Source of the DNA: Oligoflexia bacterium
Lineage (GTDB): Bacteria > Bdellovibrionota > UBA1018
DNA: 46,454 nucleotides
Direction: 5' to 3'
NCBI GenBank assembly: GCA_903935335.1
Contig: CAIZRG010000040.1
Location: 1 to 46,454 of the forward strand
Shown here piece by piece: positions 10,723 to 18,520 of the stretch. Each line of letters starts with the position of its first letter. Within the stretch, counting starts at the first letter, position 1. The notes below the pieces were generated by a model. It ran no database searches. It had not been told where the DNA came from and worked only from the letters and a program-made list of their open reading frames with translations. The translations under genes and the position numbers were made by a program.

Positions 10723-11844
10723 TTACTCAAGAATAAGCATTGCATCCCCATAGCTAAAAAATCGATATTTTTTTTGTATCGCTTCTCGATAAGCACTGAG
10801 GATAAGTTCTTCTCCTGCAAAGGCACTCACTAACATTAAAAGAGTGGATTTTGGGAGATGAAAATTAGTCAATAATCGATCTACCACTTGAAACTGAAAA
10901 CCTTCTGGCTGACATCCAGGCCAAATAAAAAGGGAAGTTTGACCTTGTCCTGCCTTTAAAAAAGGGCCCTCAGTAAAAGATCCTTCACGAATTTTCTTAG
11001 GGTGCCAGGCACTTTCTAACGTCCGAACCGTAGTTGTTCCCACCCCTAAAATACGATGACCTGAGTTTTTCCAGTGGGTAATTTTATGAGCAACTTTTTC
11101 AGAAATTTCATAATGCTCTTCATGCATACGATGCTGACTGATATCGCTTTCCTTAACGGGCCTGAAAGTTCCCAATCCAACATGAAGAGTAATCTCTTCC
11201 CAAGAAACACCTTTCTTTTTCAAATGTTCTATGACACGAGCTGAAAAATGAAGACCTGCTGTTGGAGCTGCAACTGAACCCAGTTTTTTAGCATAAACGG
11301 TTTGATAATCGACCTCATCCTGAAAAACTGGAGCTCTCTCAATATAGGGAGGAAGAGGAGTTTCACCAGCTCCACTTAAAATTGGGTCTTGATCAAACTC
11401 TGCGACTACTATTCCTGTTGGAGATTCATCAGAGCCACTCAGTAAAACACCGTTCAGGCCTTTTCCATCCGGAGTAGAAAAATAGAACTGAAACCCTCTC
11501 TTGGATTTAGCACTGGCTCGAAATAACCCCTCCCAGACTCGGGGACGAAGCTCTCGAAGCAAAACAAACTCCACTTTTCCTCCAGGTAAGACTTCTCCTT
11601 CGCAGAATTTCAGGCGAAACCCTAATAGCCTTGCTTTCAAAACTCGTGTATTATTCACTACTAATAAATCATTTTGATCGAAGTATTCTGAAAAATCCAA
11701 AAAACTTCGATGCTCCCAAATTCCTTTTTTTCGATGAATCACCAAAAGCCTAGCTGAGTCTCGAGGCTCTACAGGTTTTTGAGCAATCAATTCTTGAGGC
11801 AAAGAATAATCATATCGATCTAAATTATTTCTAGGGTGTATCAT
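10723..11844 (-). CDS. queA: S-adenosylmethionine:tRNA ribosyltransferase-isomerase
   Basis: QueA transfers and isomerises the ribosyl group of S-adenosylmethionine onto preQ1-tRNA to give epoxyqueuosine, the step after Tgt. The 373-residue protein is family length. Characteristic blocks are YDYSLPQELIAQKP at the N-terminus, LLVVNNTRVLKARL, SVAAPTAGLHFS, HVGLGTFRPV, LLTNFHLPKSTLLMLV and the terminal FSYGDAMLI. I chose the ATG at 11844 because GGAG lies eight bases before it; an adjacent TTG at 11847 is in frame. The gene is 37 bp after the SpoIID-like gene. Confidence 0.97.
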   Translation of the reverse strand: MIHPRNNLDRYDYSLPQELIAQKPVEPRDSARLLVIHRKKGIWEHRSFLDFSEYFDQNDLLVVNNTRVLKARLLGFRLKFCEGEVLPGGKVEFVLLRELRPRVWEGLFRASAKSKRGFQFYFSTPDGKGLNGVLLSGSDESPTGIVVAEFDQDPILSGAGETPLPPYIERAPVFQDEVDYQTVYAKKLGSVAAPTAGLHFSARVIEHLKKKGVSWEEITLHVGLGTFRPVKESDISQHRMHEEHYEISEKVAHKITHWKNSGHRILGVGTTTVRTLESAWHPKKIREGSFTEGPFLKAGQGQTSLFIWPGCQPEGFQFQVVDRLLTNFHLPKSTLLMLVSAFAGEELILSAYREAIQKKYRFFSYGDAMLILE

Positions 11845-11884
11845 CAAACTCTCCAGTAAATTCTAAATAGAATATTTAAGGGTG

Positions 11885-13132
11885 CTACCACAACTTCCGA
11901 AGAACCGCGTCTGGATAATAGAACCTTAAAATTCTATCTGACTTTAATCCTTTCTCACCCATGACTTTAGCTCCCCACTGGCATAATCCAACCCCATGAC
12001 CACTTCCTTTTCCTTCAAAACGCCAGCCTTTTTCTCCCAAGGAGCGGACCTGAAAAGCCGTACTTCTGAGCTGAGAAACTCCAATCCACTCCCGAAATTG
12101 AGTCCCTGATATAAAAAGCTTATGGCCGTCTCCCCAATGAGTGATGACTCTTTGAACCCGTCCTTGTGGATTTTTTGACTCAATCTGTAAATCTTTCAGT
12201 ACCCCTTGCTGAAGAACTTCCAAGCTTTCGGATGGCCAACCTACGGGGAATCCATTTTTCTCAACTCCCTTATGAATCGCTGTTAACAGTTGAGTGCGAT
12301 TCATTTCTAAACTCCATTGATAACGAGGAGACTGCATACAATAAGAACAAGATACAGATCTCTTAAAACCCGGATAAGAAACTCCCCAGACCTCCTTAGG
12401 AAGCTCAGTCACCCCTCCACAGGTTGAATGATAAAAAGCTTTGATCGGCTGAGGCAGCTCATGAGTTCCAGTGGTCAGGACCCATCCTCGAGTGGCCTCT
12501 ACCACTTGAGAAGCATGAAAATCTTCTTTCATGGATCCATTATAGACTTGATCTTGAGTCGTCGCATCTAAATCAAAATAAGATAACTTCTGGGTTTGAG
12601 CAGCTTGGATTTGATAAAAAGCATAAGTTCTAGCTGCAATCACCTGAGCAGCAACTGCCTCTTTGCTCCACTTGGAAGAAAACTCTGAGTTCACAAGCCC
12701 ATCCAAATATTTTTCTAATTCAATTGAGTTGATCACATCGCATTGACTTTTTATTGATTTTTTTAAAGCATAAATCTTCAGTTCATTTCGATAAGGTTGG
12801 TTTTCCAAATTTAAAAAACCGGTTGGAGTTCGAATCACGGCAGAATCTCCCAAATCAACACCAAGCTCATTGTTAGAAGTTAATTTTCGAGCCTGAACCT
12901 TCCCACTTTGACAATCAAACTCCCACTCACTCATTCGATCTGAAAAAACTGATTTTTGAAAAATGCCAGACTGACGAGACTCAATCTTCAAATCAAAACC
13001 TCGAATCCTCAAGCGAGGAACCGACTCTGCAACTCTCACCCGTACCTCTACAATTGAAGGTTGAGAGCCTCCAAAGGAAAACCTCCCAAATAAAACCAAC
13101 AAAATAAGAAGCAATCCAATGAGCAAATGCAT
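11885..13132 (-). CDS. SpoIID/LytB-domain protein
   Basis: SpoIID-domain proteins are exported peptidoglycan-acting enzymes or amidase enhancers; SpoIID itself is a lytic transglycosylase acting on denuded glycan. The 415-residue protein starts with a signal peptide or anchor (LLIGLLLILLVLFGRFSFG). The domain runs from about residue 140: LEKYLDGLVNSEFSSKW (with the Glu matching the catalytic position), KEAVAAQVIAARTYAFYQ, YHSTCGGVTELPKEVWG, and the terminal GSGHGVGLCQWGAKVMGEKG then ILRFYYPDA. Outside sporulating bacteria these are usually cell-wall remodelling proteins. It lies 13 bp after the slipin gene. No Shine-Dalgarno is obvious. Confidence 0.92.
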   Translation of the reverse strand: MHLLIGLLLILLVLFGRFSFGGSQPSIVEVRVRVAESVPRLRIRGFDLKIESRQSGIFQKSVFSDRMSEWEFDCQSGKVQARKLTSNNELGVDLGDSAVIRTPTGFLNLENQPYRNELKIYALKKSIKSQCDVINSIELEKYLDGLVNSEFSSKWSKEAVAAQVIAARTYAFYQIQAAQTQKLSYFDLDATTQDQVYNGSMKEDFHASQVVEATRGWVLTTGTHELPQPIKAFYHSTCGGVTELPKEVWGVSYPGFKRSVSCSYCMQSPRYQWSLEMNRTQLLTAIHKGVEKNGFPVGWPSESLEVLQQGVLKDLQIESKNPQGRVQRVITHWGDGHKLFISGTQFREWIGVSQLRSTAFQVRSLGEKGWRFEGKGSGHGVGLCQWGAKVMGEKGLKSDRILRFYYPDAVLRKLW

Positions 13133-13145
13133 AGGAAAAGGCTAC

Positions 13146-13931
13146 TTAATCCGAACACCCTGTCTTACTTTTAAATAGAGAACCTAAAACTTCAATTGGA
13201 AAAGGAATAATGGTATTCGTTCCCTGCTCGCTTGACATTTCCTGAAGAGTTTGGAGGTATCTGAGTTGAAGAGAGATGGGACGTTTTTCCATGATTTCAG
13301 CTGCTTCAGCTAGTTTTTGAGAGGACTGTAATTCACCTTCTGCAGCAATAATTTTAGCTCGACGTTCTCTTTCTGCCTCAGCTTGTCTAGCCATAGCTCT
13401 TTGCATCTCTGTTGGTAAATCAATCTGTTTTAACTCAACATTTGAGATTTTTACACCCCAGGGTTTGGTTTGAGCTTCTAGGATGCTTTGAAGGCGATGA
13501 TTGATCGTTTCCCTGGAGGCTAATAGTTCATCAAGCTCAACCTCACCTAGAACTGAACGGAGCGTGGTTTGAGCCAGCTTTGAGGTTGCTAGAAGGTAGT
13601 TTTCAACCTCAATGACAGCCTGGATGGGTTCAATCACTTTAAAGTAAACAACAGCGTTGACCTTGATAGTCACATTATCACGACTGATGGCATCCTGGGG
13701 TGGAACATCTAAAGTCACTGTCCTAAGATCTACCCGAACCATGCTATCCACCCAGGGGATGAGGATGACTAAACCAGGACCTTTAGGTCCCAATACCCGA
13801 CCGAGACGAAAAATCACACCTCGCTCATATTCATTGAGAACCTTTAAGCTCAGAACCAAAAAAAGGACGATGAAAACTCCGATAAAAACAAAACTTCCAG
13901 ATATCCATTCCATAGAAATCTTTTCTATCAC
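13146..13931 (-). CDS. Slipin (SPFH/band-7 membrane protein)
   Basis: Slipins are stomatin-like membrane scaffolds that form oligomeric rings. The 261-residue protein has one N-terminal span ([21 protein letters not shown]), then the SPFH signature [32 protein letters not shown], the [12 protein letters not shown] strand and a coiled-coil tail with [17 protein letters not shown]. The length is normal. The start is a GTG at 13931 whose GTGA overlaps the glycosylase stop; an ATG at 13913 is an alternative. Bacterial slipins usually sit beside an NfeD-type gene; none is present here, the neighbours being a uracil glycosylase and a SpoIID protein. Confidence 0.95.
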   Translation of the reverse strand: MIEKISMEWISGSFVFIGVFIVLFLVLSLKVLNEYERGVIFRLGRVLGPKGPGLVILIPWVDSMVRVDLRTVTLDVPPQDAISRDNVTIKVNAVVYFKVIEPIQAVIEVENYLLATSKLAQTTLRSVLGEVELDELLASRETINHRLQSILEAQTKPWGVKISNVELKQIDLPTEMQRAMARQAEAERERRAKIIAAEGELQSSQKLAEAAEIMEKRPISLQLRYLQTLQEMSSEQGTNTIIPFPIEVLGSLFKSKTGCSD

Positions 13932-14590
13932 GAAATAGAGCGTTTAGGAATTTCGATTCCAAGCTCTTGAGCAACCTGCTGAAGATCGGACCAAGCTTCA
14001 CGCTTGGAGGCTGGATTACGCAAGAGGTAGGCCGGGTGAAACGTAGGCATCAGCTTGGATGATCGATAAGGGTAGAACTTTCCCCGAAGGTTTGAAATCC
14101 TTTCATCCGTCTTCAGCAATGTTTGGGCTGCAAACTTTCCCAAGGCAACAATCACTTTGGGTTGAATGAGATCGATTTGGCGATTTAAAAACTGGCTACA
14201 AGCTTGAATTTCATCTGGCTCTGGATTGCGATTACCGGGAGGACGACATTTCACGACATTGGCAATATAGACTTGGGTTCGGTCTAACTGGATGGCAGCC
14301 ATCATTCGATCTAGCAGTTGACCTGCTTTTCCAACAAAGGGTTTGCCCTGAAGATCCTCTTGCTCACCTGGACCTTCCCCGATAAAAACAATAGAAGATT
14401 GAGGATGACCATCCCCAATCACAATCGAATTTCGGGTACAACAAAGTTTACACCTCTGACAGCCGTATAAATCAGAAGCGATCTTTTCTAGAGAGTCACA
14501 GCCTAGAAAGTTGTTGATGGGTTGACGCGACATAATAATCGCTCGTTGAGGAAGAAATCCTTTCCAGACAGAAGGGAATGGTTTGGGCAT
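13928..14590 (-). CDS. Uracil-DNA glycosylase, iron-sulfur (family 4)
   Basis: This cytoplasmic enzyme removes uracil from DNA at the start of base-excision repair. The 220-residue protein has the family-4 cysteine cluster CQRCKLC near residue 44, with later cysteines in [12 protein letters not shown] and EIQACSQF, the ligands for a 4Fe-4S cluster. The active-site block [20 protein letters not shown] and the C-terminal [11 protein letters not shown] motif are intact. The first ATG gives an extra basic segment of about 19 residues before MSRQPINN, so a later start is possible. It overlaps the slipin by 4 nt and follows the zinc-ribbon gene by 11 bp. Confidence 0.94.
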   Translation of the reverse strand: MPKPFPSVWKGFLPQRAIIMSRQPINNFLGCDSLEKIASDLYGCQRCKLCCTRNSIVIGDGHPQSSIVFIGEGPGEQEDLQGKPFVGKAGQLLDRMMAAIQLDRTQVYIANVVKCRPPGNRNPEPDEIQACSQFLNRQIDLIQPKVIVALGKFAAQTLLKTDERISNLRGKFYPYRSSKLMPTFHPAYLLRNPASKREAWSDLQQVAQELGIEIPKRSIS

Positions 14591-14601
14591 GGATTGAAGT
14601 A

Positions 14602-14850
14602 TTACTGAAGTCGATGAAGAAGTCTACGGGCTTTGATACCACACTCGGGGCATCGCGCTGTTTCTTGAGTCAAGTTTTTACTAAAATCCGTGAGATGGGT
14701 AAAATGGAGGTTGGCCCCACACAAAGCACAGTGCGTATATCTTGCAACGGCTTCTTGTGTAGAGCCAAAAAGTTGAGAAAATATTTCTGCATCGTCATTG
14801 CCTTCATCAGAGGGAAAATCGTTTCTCTCACCCATCTTGACAACCTCCAT
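14602..14850 (-). CDS. Small zinc-ribbon protein
   Basis: This is an 82-residue protein of unknown function. The N-terminus is acidic (NDFPSDEGNDDAE) and the second half holds two CxxC knuckles, HCALCG and CPECG, about 27 residues apart, a zinc-ribbon layout, followed by a basic tail (KARRLLHRLQ). DNA, RNA or protein binding is possible. The first ATG (14850) has GAGGTG eight bases upstream; a second ATG five codons on also has GGAGG, so two starts are credible. It lies between uvrC and the uracil glycosylase, so a repair link is conceivable but unproven. Confidence 0.7.
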   Translation of the reverse strand: MEVVKMGERNDFPSDEGNDDAEIFSQLFGSTQEAVARYTHCALCGANLHFTHLTDFSKNLTQETARCPECGIKARRLLHRLQ

Positions 14851-14856
14851 CTTGTT

Positions 14857-14904
14857 TCACCTCAAATCGTGTGGGCCCTGTGGTTGTGGCTGATTGAGAG
14901 GTGA
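14857..14904 (-). promoter_or_regulatory. Possible hairpin hiding the ribosome site of the zinc-ribbon gene
   Basis: On the minus strand TCACCTC (plus 14898-14904) is exactly complementary to GAGGTGA (plus 14857-14863), which contains the Shine-Dalgarno of the gene starting at 14850. A further ATC/GAT pairing flanks it. If folded, the stem would mask the ribosome site between uvrC and the small gene. Seven pairs can occur by chance. Confidence 0.3.
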
Positions 14905-14947
14905 TTTCTTCCTAACAAAGATTGTTTCGGTATCTTGGGAGAAGCAC

Positions 14948-16678
14948 TCAATAGGAAATGTTTGCCTTTTTGGATCTCAACACCCGATGGTAGTGAATGG
15001 CAAATCGATGTGCTTCATCTCGAATATGGGTTAAAAGATTAAAAGCTTTTGTGTGGGGTAACAACGGCTTAGGATCCTTTACCCCGGAAATAAAAATTCT
15101 CTCCTGAGAAGATCGGATCTCCTTGGCCTGAAAATCTTTCTCAACCCGAGCCTTGGCCAAACCTACAACATCCACTCCTTGAATTGAAAGCTCCTCGAAA
15201 ATAGCCACCGCCTGAGCAAGCTGACCTTTCCCACCGTCTACAACAACAAGGTCAGGCAACCTCTCCTCAGATCGAGAAAACCTACGGCCTAGGACTTCTC
15301 GCATCATGGCAAAATCATTAGCTCCTTCAACTGTCTTGATCTTATAACGCCGGTAAAGGCTTTTCTCAGGAGCTCCATCGATAAAAACCACTCGAGAAGC
15401 AACAGCATCTTTTCCTTGAATATTGGAAATATCAAAACACTCAATCCGATGAGGTAGCCCCTGTAATTGTAACTTCTCTTGAACTTCCTCTAAAGCTTCC
15501 AATCCATGCCCTTGGGTCTTTGTCTTTTTTTGCTCAAGCGCATACTCAGCGTTAGCATGAGCGACTGAAAGAAGCTGGCGACTCATTTCTTTATCAGTCT
15601 CAGTCTCAGCTATCTTGATCACCACCCCAATGGCCTGCTCTAAGACTTCGATCTCATGAGGAGCCTCAGGTACTAGAATTTCTAAAGGACTCCCTTCGAA
15701 GTCCTCAGATAAGGGCTTAAATAATAAATAATACTGTGAAATCAAATCAGAAAGAAGCTTTGAAACAGGGAAAGATGAATCAAAGTTCTGAAGGTCATAG
15801 TGCTCAACAGCAACCATCTTTCCTAAACGAATTCGAAGAATCGCCCCATGAGCTTGGCTTTCGTGGAAAGCAATACCTATAACATCACGGTTTCTCTGAG
15901 ATCCCGGATCAACGGCTCCCTGAGTCTGGGTAACAATTTCTAAATTTTGAATCTGATCCCGATAAGAGCCAGCTCGTTCATACTCTTCCAGGGAGGAGGC
16001 CTCTTGCATTGACTTTTTTAAAATCTGAATGACCTCATCAGACCGACCTTCTAAAACTTGGATGACTCTACGAATCGCCTCATGGTACTGTTTTTGACTG
16101 ACAAGACCTACGCAAGAACCACTGCATCGCCCCATTTGATGAAGAATACAAGCTCGGCTTCGATATCGAAATACGTTATCCGAGCAATCTCGGAGTTGAA
16201 AGACCTCAGTGAGTAGCTGTAAAACCTGTCGAGCAGACCAGGAAGAGGGGAAAGGCCCGAAATACTCAGCTCCATCTAAAAGAACCTTTCGAGTCCATTC
16301 TAACCTGGGAAATGGCTCTTGGGTCCGAATCTTTAAATAAGGGTAGGCTTTATCGTCTTTCAACCGAATGTTAAATTTAGGTTGATACTTCTTAACCAGA
16401 GTGGCTTCTAAGATCAAAGCTTCTGCTTCGGTCAGAGTAAGAATGACCTCAAATCGTTCTACCCGCCTGATCATCATCTCAATCCTAGGAATCTCATGGA
16501 CCGTAGACTGAAAATAGGAAATGAGTCGATTTTTTAAGATCTTGGCTTTGCCTATGTAGAGGATTTCATCCCCCGAATCCTTCATGAGATAGACTCCAGG
16601 AGCCATCTTTGAAGCACGAGCTTGCTCCAACAAAAATAATCTCTGTTCATCCCAAAGTTTCGGGGCTTGATTTTTCAT
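14948..16678 (-). CDS. uvrC: Excinuclease ABC subunit C lacking the C-terminal HhH domain
   Basis: UvrC makes both incisions in nucleotide excision repair with UvrB. The 576-residue protein has the N-terminal GIY-YIG nuclease (PGVYLMKDSGDEILYIGKAK), the cysteine patch CILHQMGRCSGSCVG, a UVR helix near residue 215 (SSLEEYERAGSYRDQI), and the RNase H-like nuclease with FDISNIQGKDAVAS, VVVDGGKGQL and the histidine of RDEAHRFAIHYHR. It ends 12 residues after that motif, where most UvrC proteins continue about 60 residues into a tandem helix-hairpin-helix. Only 97 bp separate the stop from the next gene, so the domain is not hidden in another frame. No ribosome site is obvious before the ATG; the 52-bp gap to the divergent gene is short. 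Confidence 0.96.
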   Translation of the reverse strand: MKNQAPKLWDEQRLFLLEQARASKMAPGVYLMKDSGDEILYIGKAKILKNRLISYFQSTVHEIPRIEMMIRRVERFEVILTLTEAEALILEATLVKKYQPKFNIRLKDDKAYPYLKIRTQEPFPRLEWTRKVLLDGAEYFGPFPSSWSARQVLQLLTEVFQLRDCSDNVFRYRSRACILHQMGRCSGSCVGLVSQKQYHEAIRRVIQVLEGRSDEVIQILKKSMQEASSLEEYERAGSYRDQIQNLEIVTQTQGAVDPGSQRNRDVIGIAFHESQAHGAILRIRLGKMVAVEHYDLQNFDSSFPVSKLLSDLISQYYLLFKPLSEDFEGSPLEILVPEAPHEIEVLEQAIGVVIKIAETETDKEMSRQLLSVAHANAEYALEQKKTKTQGHGLEALEEVQEKLQLQGLPHRIECFDISNIQGKDAVASRVVFIDGAPEKSLYRRYKIKTVEGANDFAMMREVLGRRFSRSEERLPDLVVVDGGKGQLAQAVAIFEELSIQGVDVVGLAKARVEKDFQAKEIRSSQERIFISGVKDPKPLLPHTKAFNLLTHIRDEAHRFAIHYHRVLRSKKANISY

Positions 16679-16730
16679 TGGACTCTACTATAACCACAAA
16701 AAGGCTTATTCACTTAAGGAGAATATCCAT

Positions 16731-17168
16731 ATGGCTAGTTCTGTTTCGGTAGCCACTGAAATGTTGGCATATTGTACCAGTTGCAAAATCGACCTCAATC
16801 ATGTGGTGGTCGCCATGAAGGGCGCTAAAGTTGCTAAGGTGCAGTGCCTGACCTGCAAAAAAGAACATGTGTACCGAGCCCCTAAAGGCGTGACTACACC
16901 GCCAGCTAAGACGTCCAAAGCTCGAAAACCCGCTGAGACCGAAGAGACTCATCACTCCATTGAAGTCGAGTGGGAAAAACTCATGTCAGCCCATAAAGAG
17001 CTTCCCCTAAAGCCTTACACGACCCAAGGACGATTCGGACTGGGTGACAAGCTGCACCATCCGAGCTTTGGAGATGGAATTGTCGGAAAATTGATCTATC
17101 CGAATAAGCTTGAGGTTATTTTCCGGACAGATATCAAAGTTCTCATCTGCAGTAGCTCTCAAGAGTAG
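16731..17168 (+). CDS. Zinc-ribbon protein with a C-terminal FGxG (Tudor-like) motif
   Basis: The function is unknown. The 145-residue protein has an N-terminal pair of CxxC knuckles (YCTSCKI and QCLTCKKEHVY), a basic, Thr/Pro-rich linker, and a C-terminal segment LGDKLHHPSFGDGIVGKL followed by LEVIFRTDIKVL. The HxxFGxGxV pattern is found in the Tudor-like C-terminus of PcrA/UvrD helicases, which binds RNA polymerase, and in related small proteins, so a nucleic-acid or polymerase role is plausible (inference). The start is strong: AAGGAGA lies about eight bases before the ATG. It is divergent from uvrC with only 52 bp between, so the promoters must abut or overlap. Confidence 0.8.
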   Translation: MASSVSVATEMLAYCTSCKIDLNHVVVAMKGAKVAKVQCLTCKKEHVYRAPKGVTTPPAKTSKARKPAETEETHHSIEVEWEKLMSAHKELPLKPYTTQGRFGLGDKLHHPSFGDGIVGKLIYPNKLEVIFRTDIKVLICSSSQE

Positions 17169-17195
17169 TTTAAGCTAAAAGGCTTATCTTACATC

Positions 17196-17849
17196 ATGAA
17201 AATCTCTGACTTAAGCATTTCTAAGAAAATGAGTTTGATCCTACCTTGGACTTTACTGCTCATGGCTTGCTCAAGCAGTCCTAAAAAACTGTTCAATCAG
17301 CCCATTCTCAGTGAGCTTCAGGGAAAAAAAATAGCACTTGTGTCTATTGAAGGAGAACCTACAGCCCAAAAAATCATTGAGGTTGCGTTGGTCAATCAAC
17401 TCATCCAACGAGGAAGCTTTATCCTGGTCGCTAAGCCTGAGATTGAAGCTGCACGAAGTGCTCCTGAACAAAATCCGTTAGATTGGAAAGGCATCGCTAA
17501 AAAAGTAGGGGCAGATTATGCACTCCAAATTCAGGTTCTTCAGTTCAATTCATCGATTCACTCAGGTTACTCTTCCCGTGAGATGATTGATACTCAACTT
17601 GCAGATGAGCAAGGAACCGATGGAAAAACAGATCAAGTATTTCAAGTCAAAACCCTCGAAGGACAAGTTCGATTTTCTCTGAATTTCACGAATCTCATCA
17701 ACAACGATTTTCGAATAGCCCTTGCTCAAGCCCAAAACAAAGTGCTTCAAAGCGCAGAAACCTCTTCTATTCACCTCCCCCCGAAGCTTCGATTTTTAGA
17801 GGATCTGTCCAATCAAGCATTTAAACAATTTTTTGATGCTGACTCCTAG
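17196..17849 (+). CDS. Lipoprotein with CsgG/LpoB-like fold
   Basis: The 217-residue protein has a lipoprotein signal, with LLLMACSSS giving the acylated cysteine. The mature region opens GKKIALVSIEGEPTAQKIIEVALVNQL, then GSFILVAKPEIE and a KKVGADYALQIQV strand. This order (first strand, long helix, L-x-x-x-G-x-F, then VGAD before a strand) resembles CsgG, LpoB and related periplasmic domains. It is too short and lacks the clear barrel segment of a CsgG pore, so an LpoB-like or orphan family member is more likely. The ATG at 17196 is kept although Met11 is possible. It lies 27 bp after the zinc-ribbon gene and 14 bp before the rhomboid-like gene. Confidence 0.75.
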   Translation: MKISDLSISKKMSLILPWTLLLMACSSSPKKLFNQPILSELQGKKIALVSIEGEPTAQKIIEVALVNQLIQRGSFILVAKPEIEAARSAPEQNPLDWKGIAKKVGADYALQIQVLQFNSSIHSGYSSREMIDTQLADEQGTDGKTDQVFQVKTLEGQVRFSLNFTNLINNDFRIALAQAQNKVLQSAETSSIHLPPKLRFLEDLSNQAFKQFFDADS

Positions 17850-17863
17850 ACTCTTACTTAAAT

Positions 17864-18511
17864 ATGCATACCCCCCAAAAATGGTTAAAAAATTTGGAAC
17901 GACATCTATCTTGGCTAGCCATACCCAATATTTCAATCCTCTGGGTGACTCTTCAAGGACTAGGATTTTTTATGGTCCAGTCCGATCCTGTTTGGATGGA
18001 ACGGCTAGCTCTCATCCCAGACCGAGTCATTCTCGGAGAAGGGTGGCGCCTAATCACTTTTTTAGCCCTTCCCTTGTCTTTAAGCCCAATTTGGGTCTTA
18101 TTCGTTCTTTGGTTTATTTACTATATTCTGAATGAGATTGAGTCAGAATGGGGTTCTTTTCAAACAACACTCTATTTTTTGATTGCTTATCTTTTGTCAA
18201 TCACATTCTCAATGCTCTTTAATTATCCTATTTTTGATATTCGAGACATTGAAGCCAGTCTTTTTTTAGCTGCTGCGACTCTTTTCCCTCATTTTCAAGT
18301 CAGACTCTTCATGATCATTCCTGTGAAGATGAAGTGGCTAGGAGCTATTTCAGGATTTTTTCTTATTCTAAGACTTTTCCAAGTAAGCTGGACTGGAAAA
18401 CTTTATTTATTTTTTATTTATTTTAACTACCTGCTCTTTTTTGGTCCTATCCTTCTCAACACAATCAAGCAAATGTTTCGAAAGTGGAATTATCAGAGAA
18501 AACTCAGATAA
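17864..18511 (+). CDS. Rhomboid-like membrane protein, probably inactive
   Basis: The 215-residue protein is strongly hydrophobic with about six spans. GEGWRLITFLALPLSLSP, then YILNEIESEWGSFQTTLYFL, match the rhomboid-superfamily layout (WR..T...P, then the L1-loop E..WGS segment). The expected serine motif GxSG before the fourth span is replaced by DIEASLFLAAATLFP, and no catalytic His is evident in the last spans, so I infer a pseudoprotease. The IIPVKMKWLG block and the ATLFP motif occur in a sub-group of bacterial rhomboid-like proteins. A charged C-terminus (FRKWNYQRKLR) faces the cytoplasm. It converges on uvrB with 9 bp between. Confidence 0.75.
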   Translation: MHTPQKWLKNLERHLSWLAIPNISILWVTLQGLGFFMVQSDPVWMERLALIPDRVILGEGWRLITFLALPLSLSPIWVLFVLWFIYYILNEIESEWGSFQTTLYFLIAYLLSITFSMLFNYPIFDIRDIEASLFLAAATLFPHFQVRLFMIIPVKMKWLGAISGFFLILRLFQVSWTGKLYLFFIYFNYLLFFGPILLNTIKQMFRKWNYQRKLR

Positions 18512-18520
18512 TTTTTTCTT

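Noticed and set aside
10690..10725. T-run after queA as an intrinsic terminator
   Set aside because: A run of T follows on the minus strand, but no GC-rich stem precedes it.
14851..14947. Missing UvrC HhH domain encoded in another frame downstream
   Set aside because: The gap is only 97 bp, too short for about 60 residues, and includes the next gene's ribosome site.
16698..17187. AAAAGGCTTAT occurring before two neighbouring genes
   Set aside because: An 11-base match with no symmetry at two places is weak; it may be chance.
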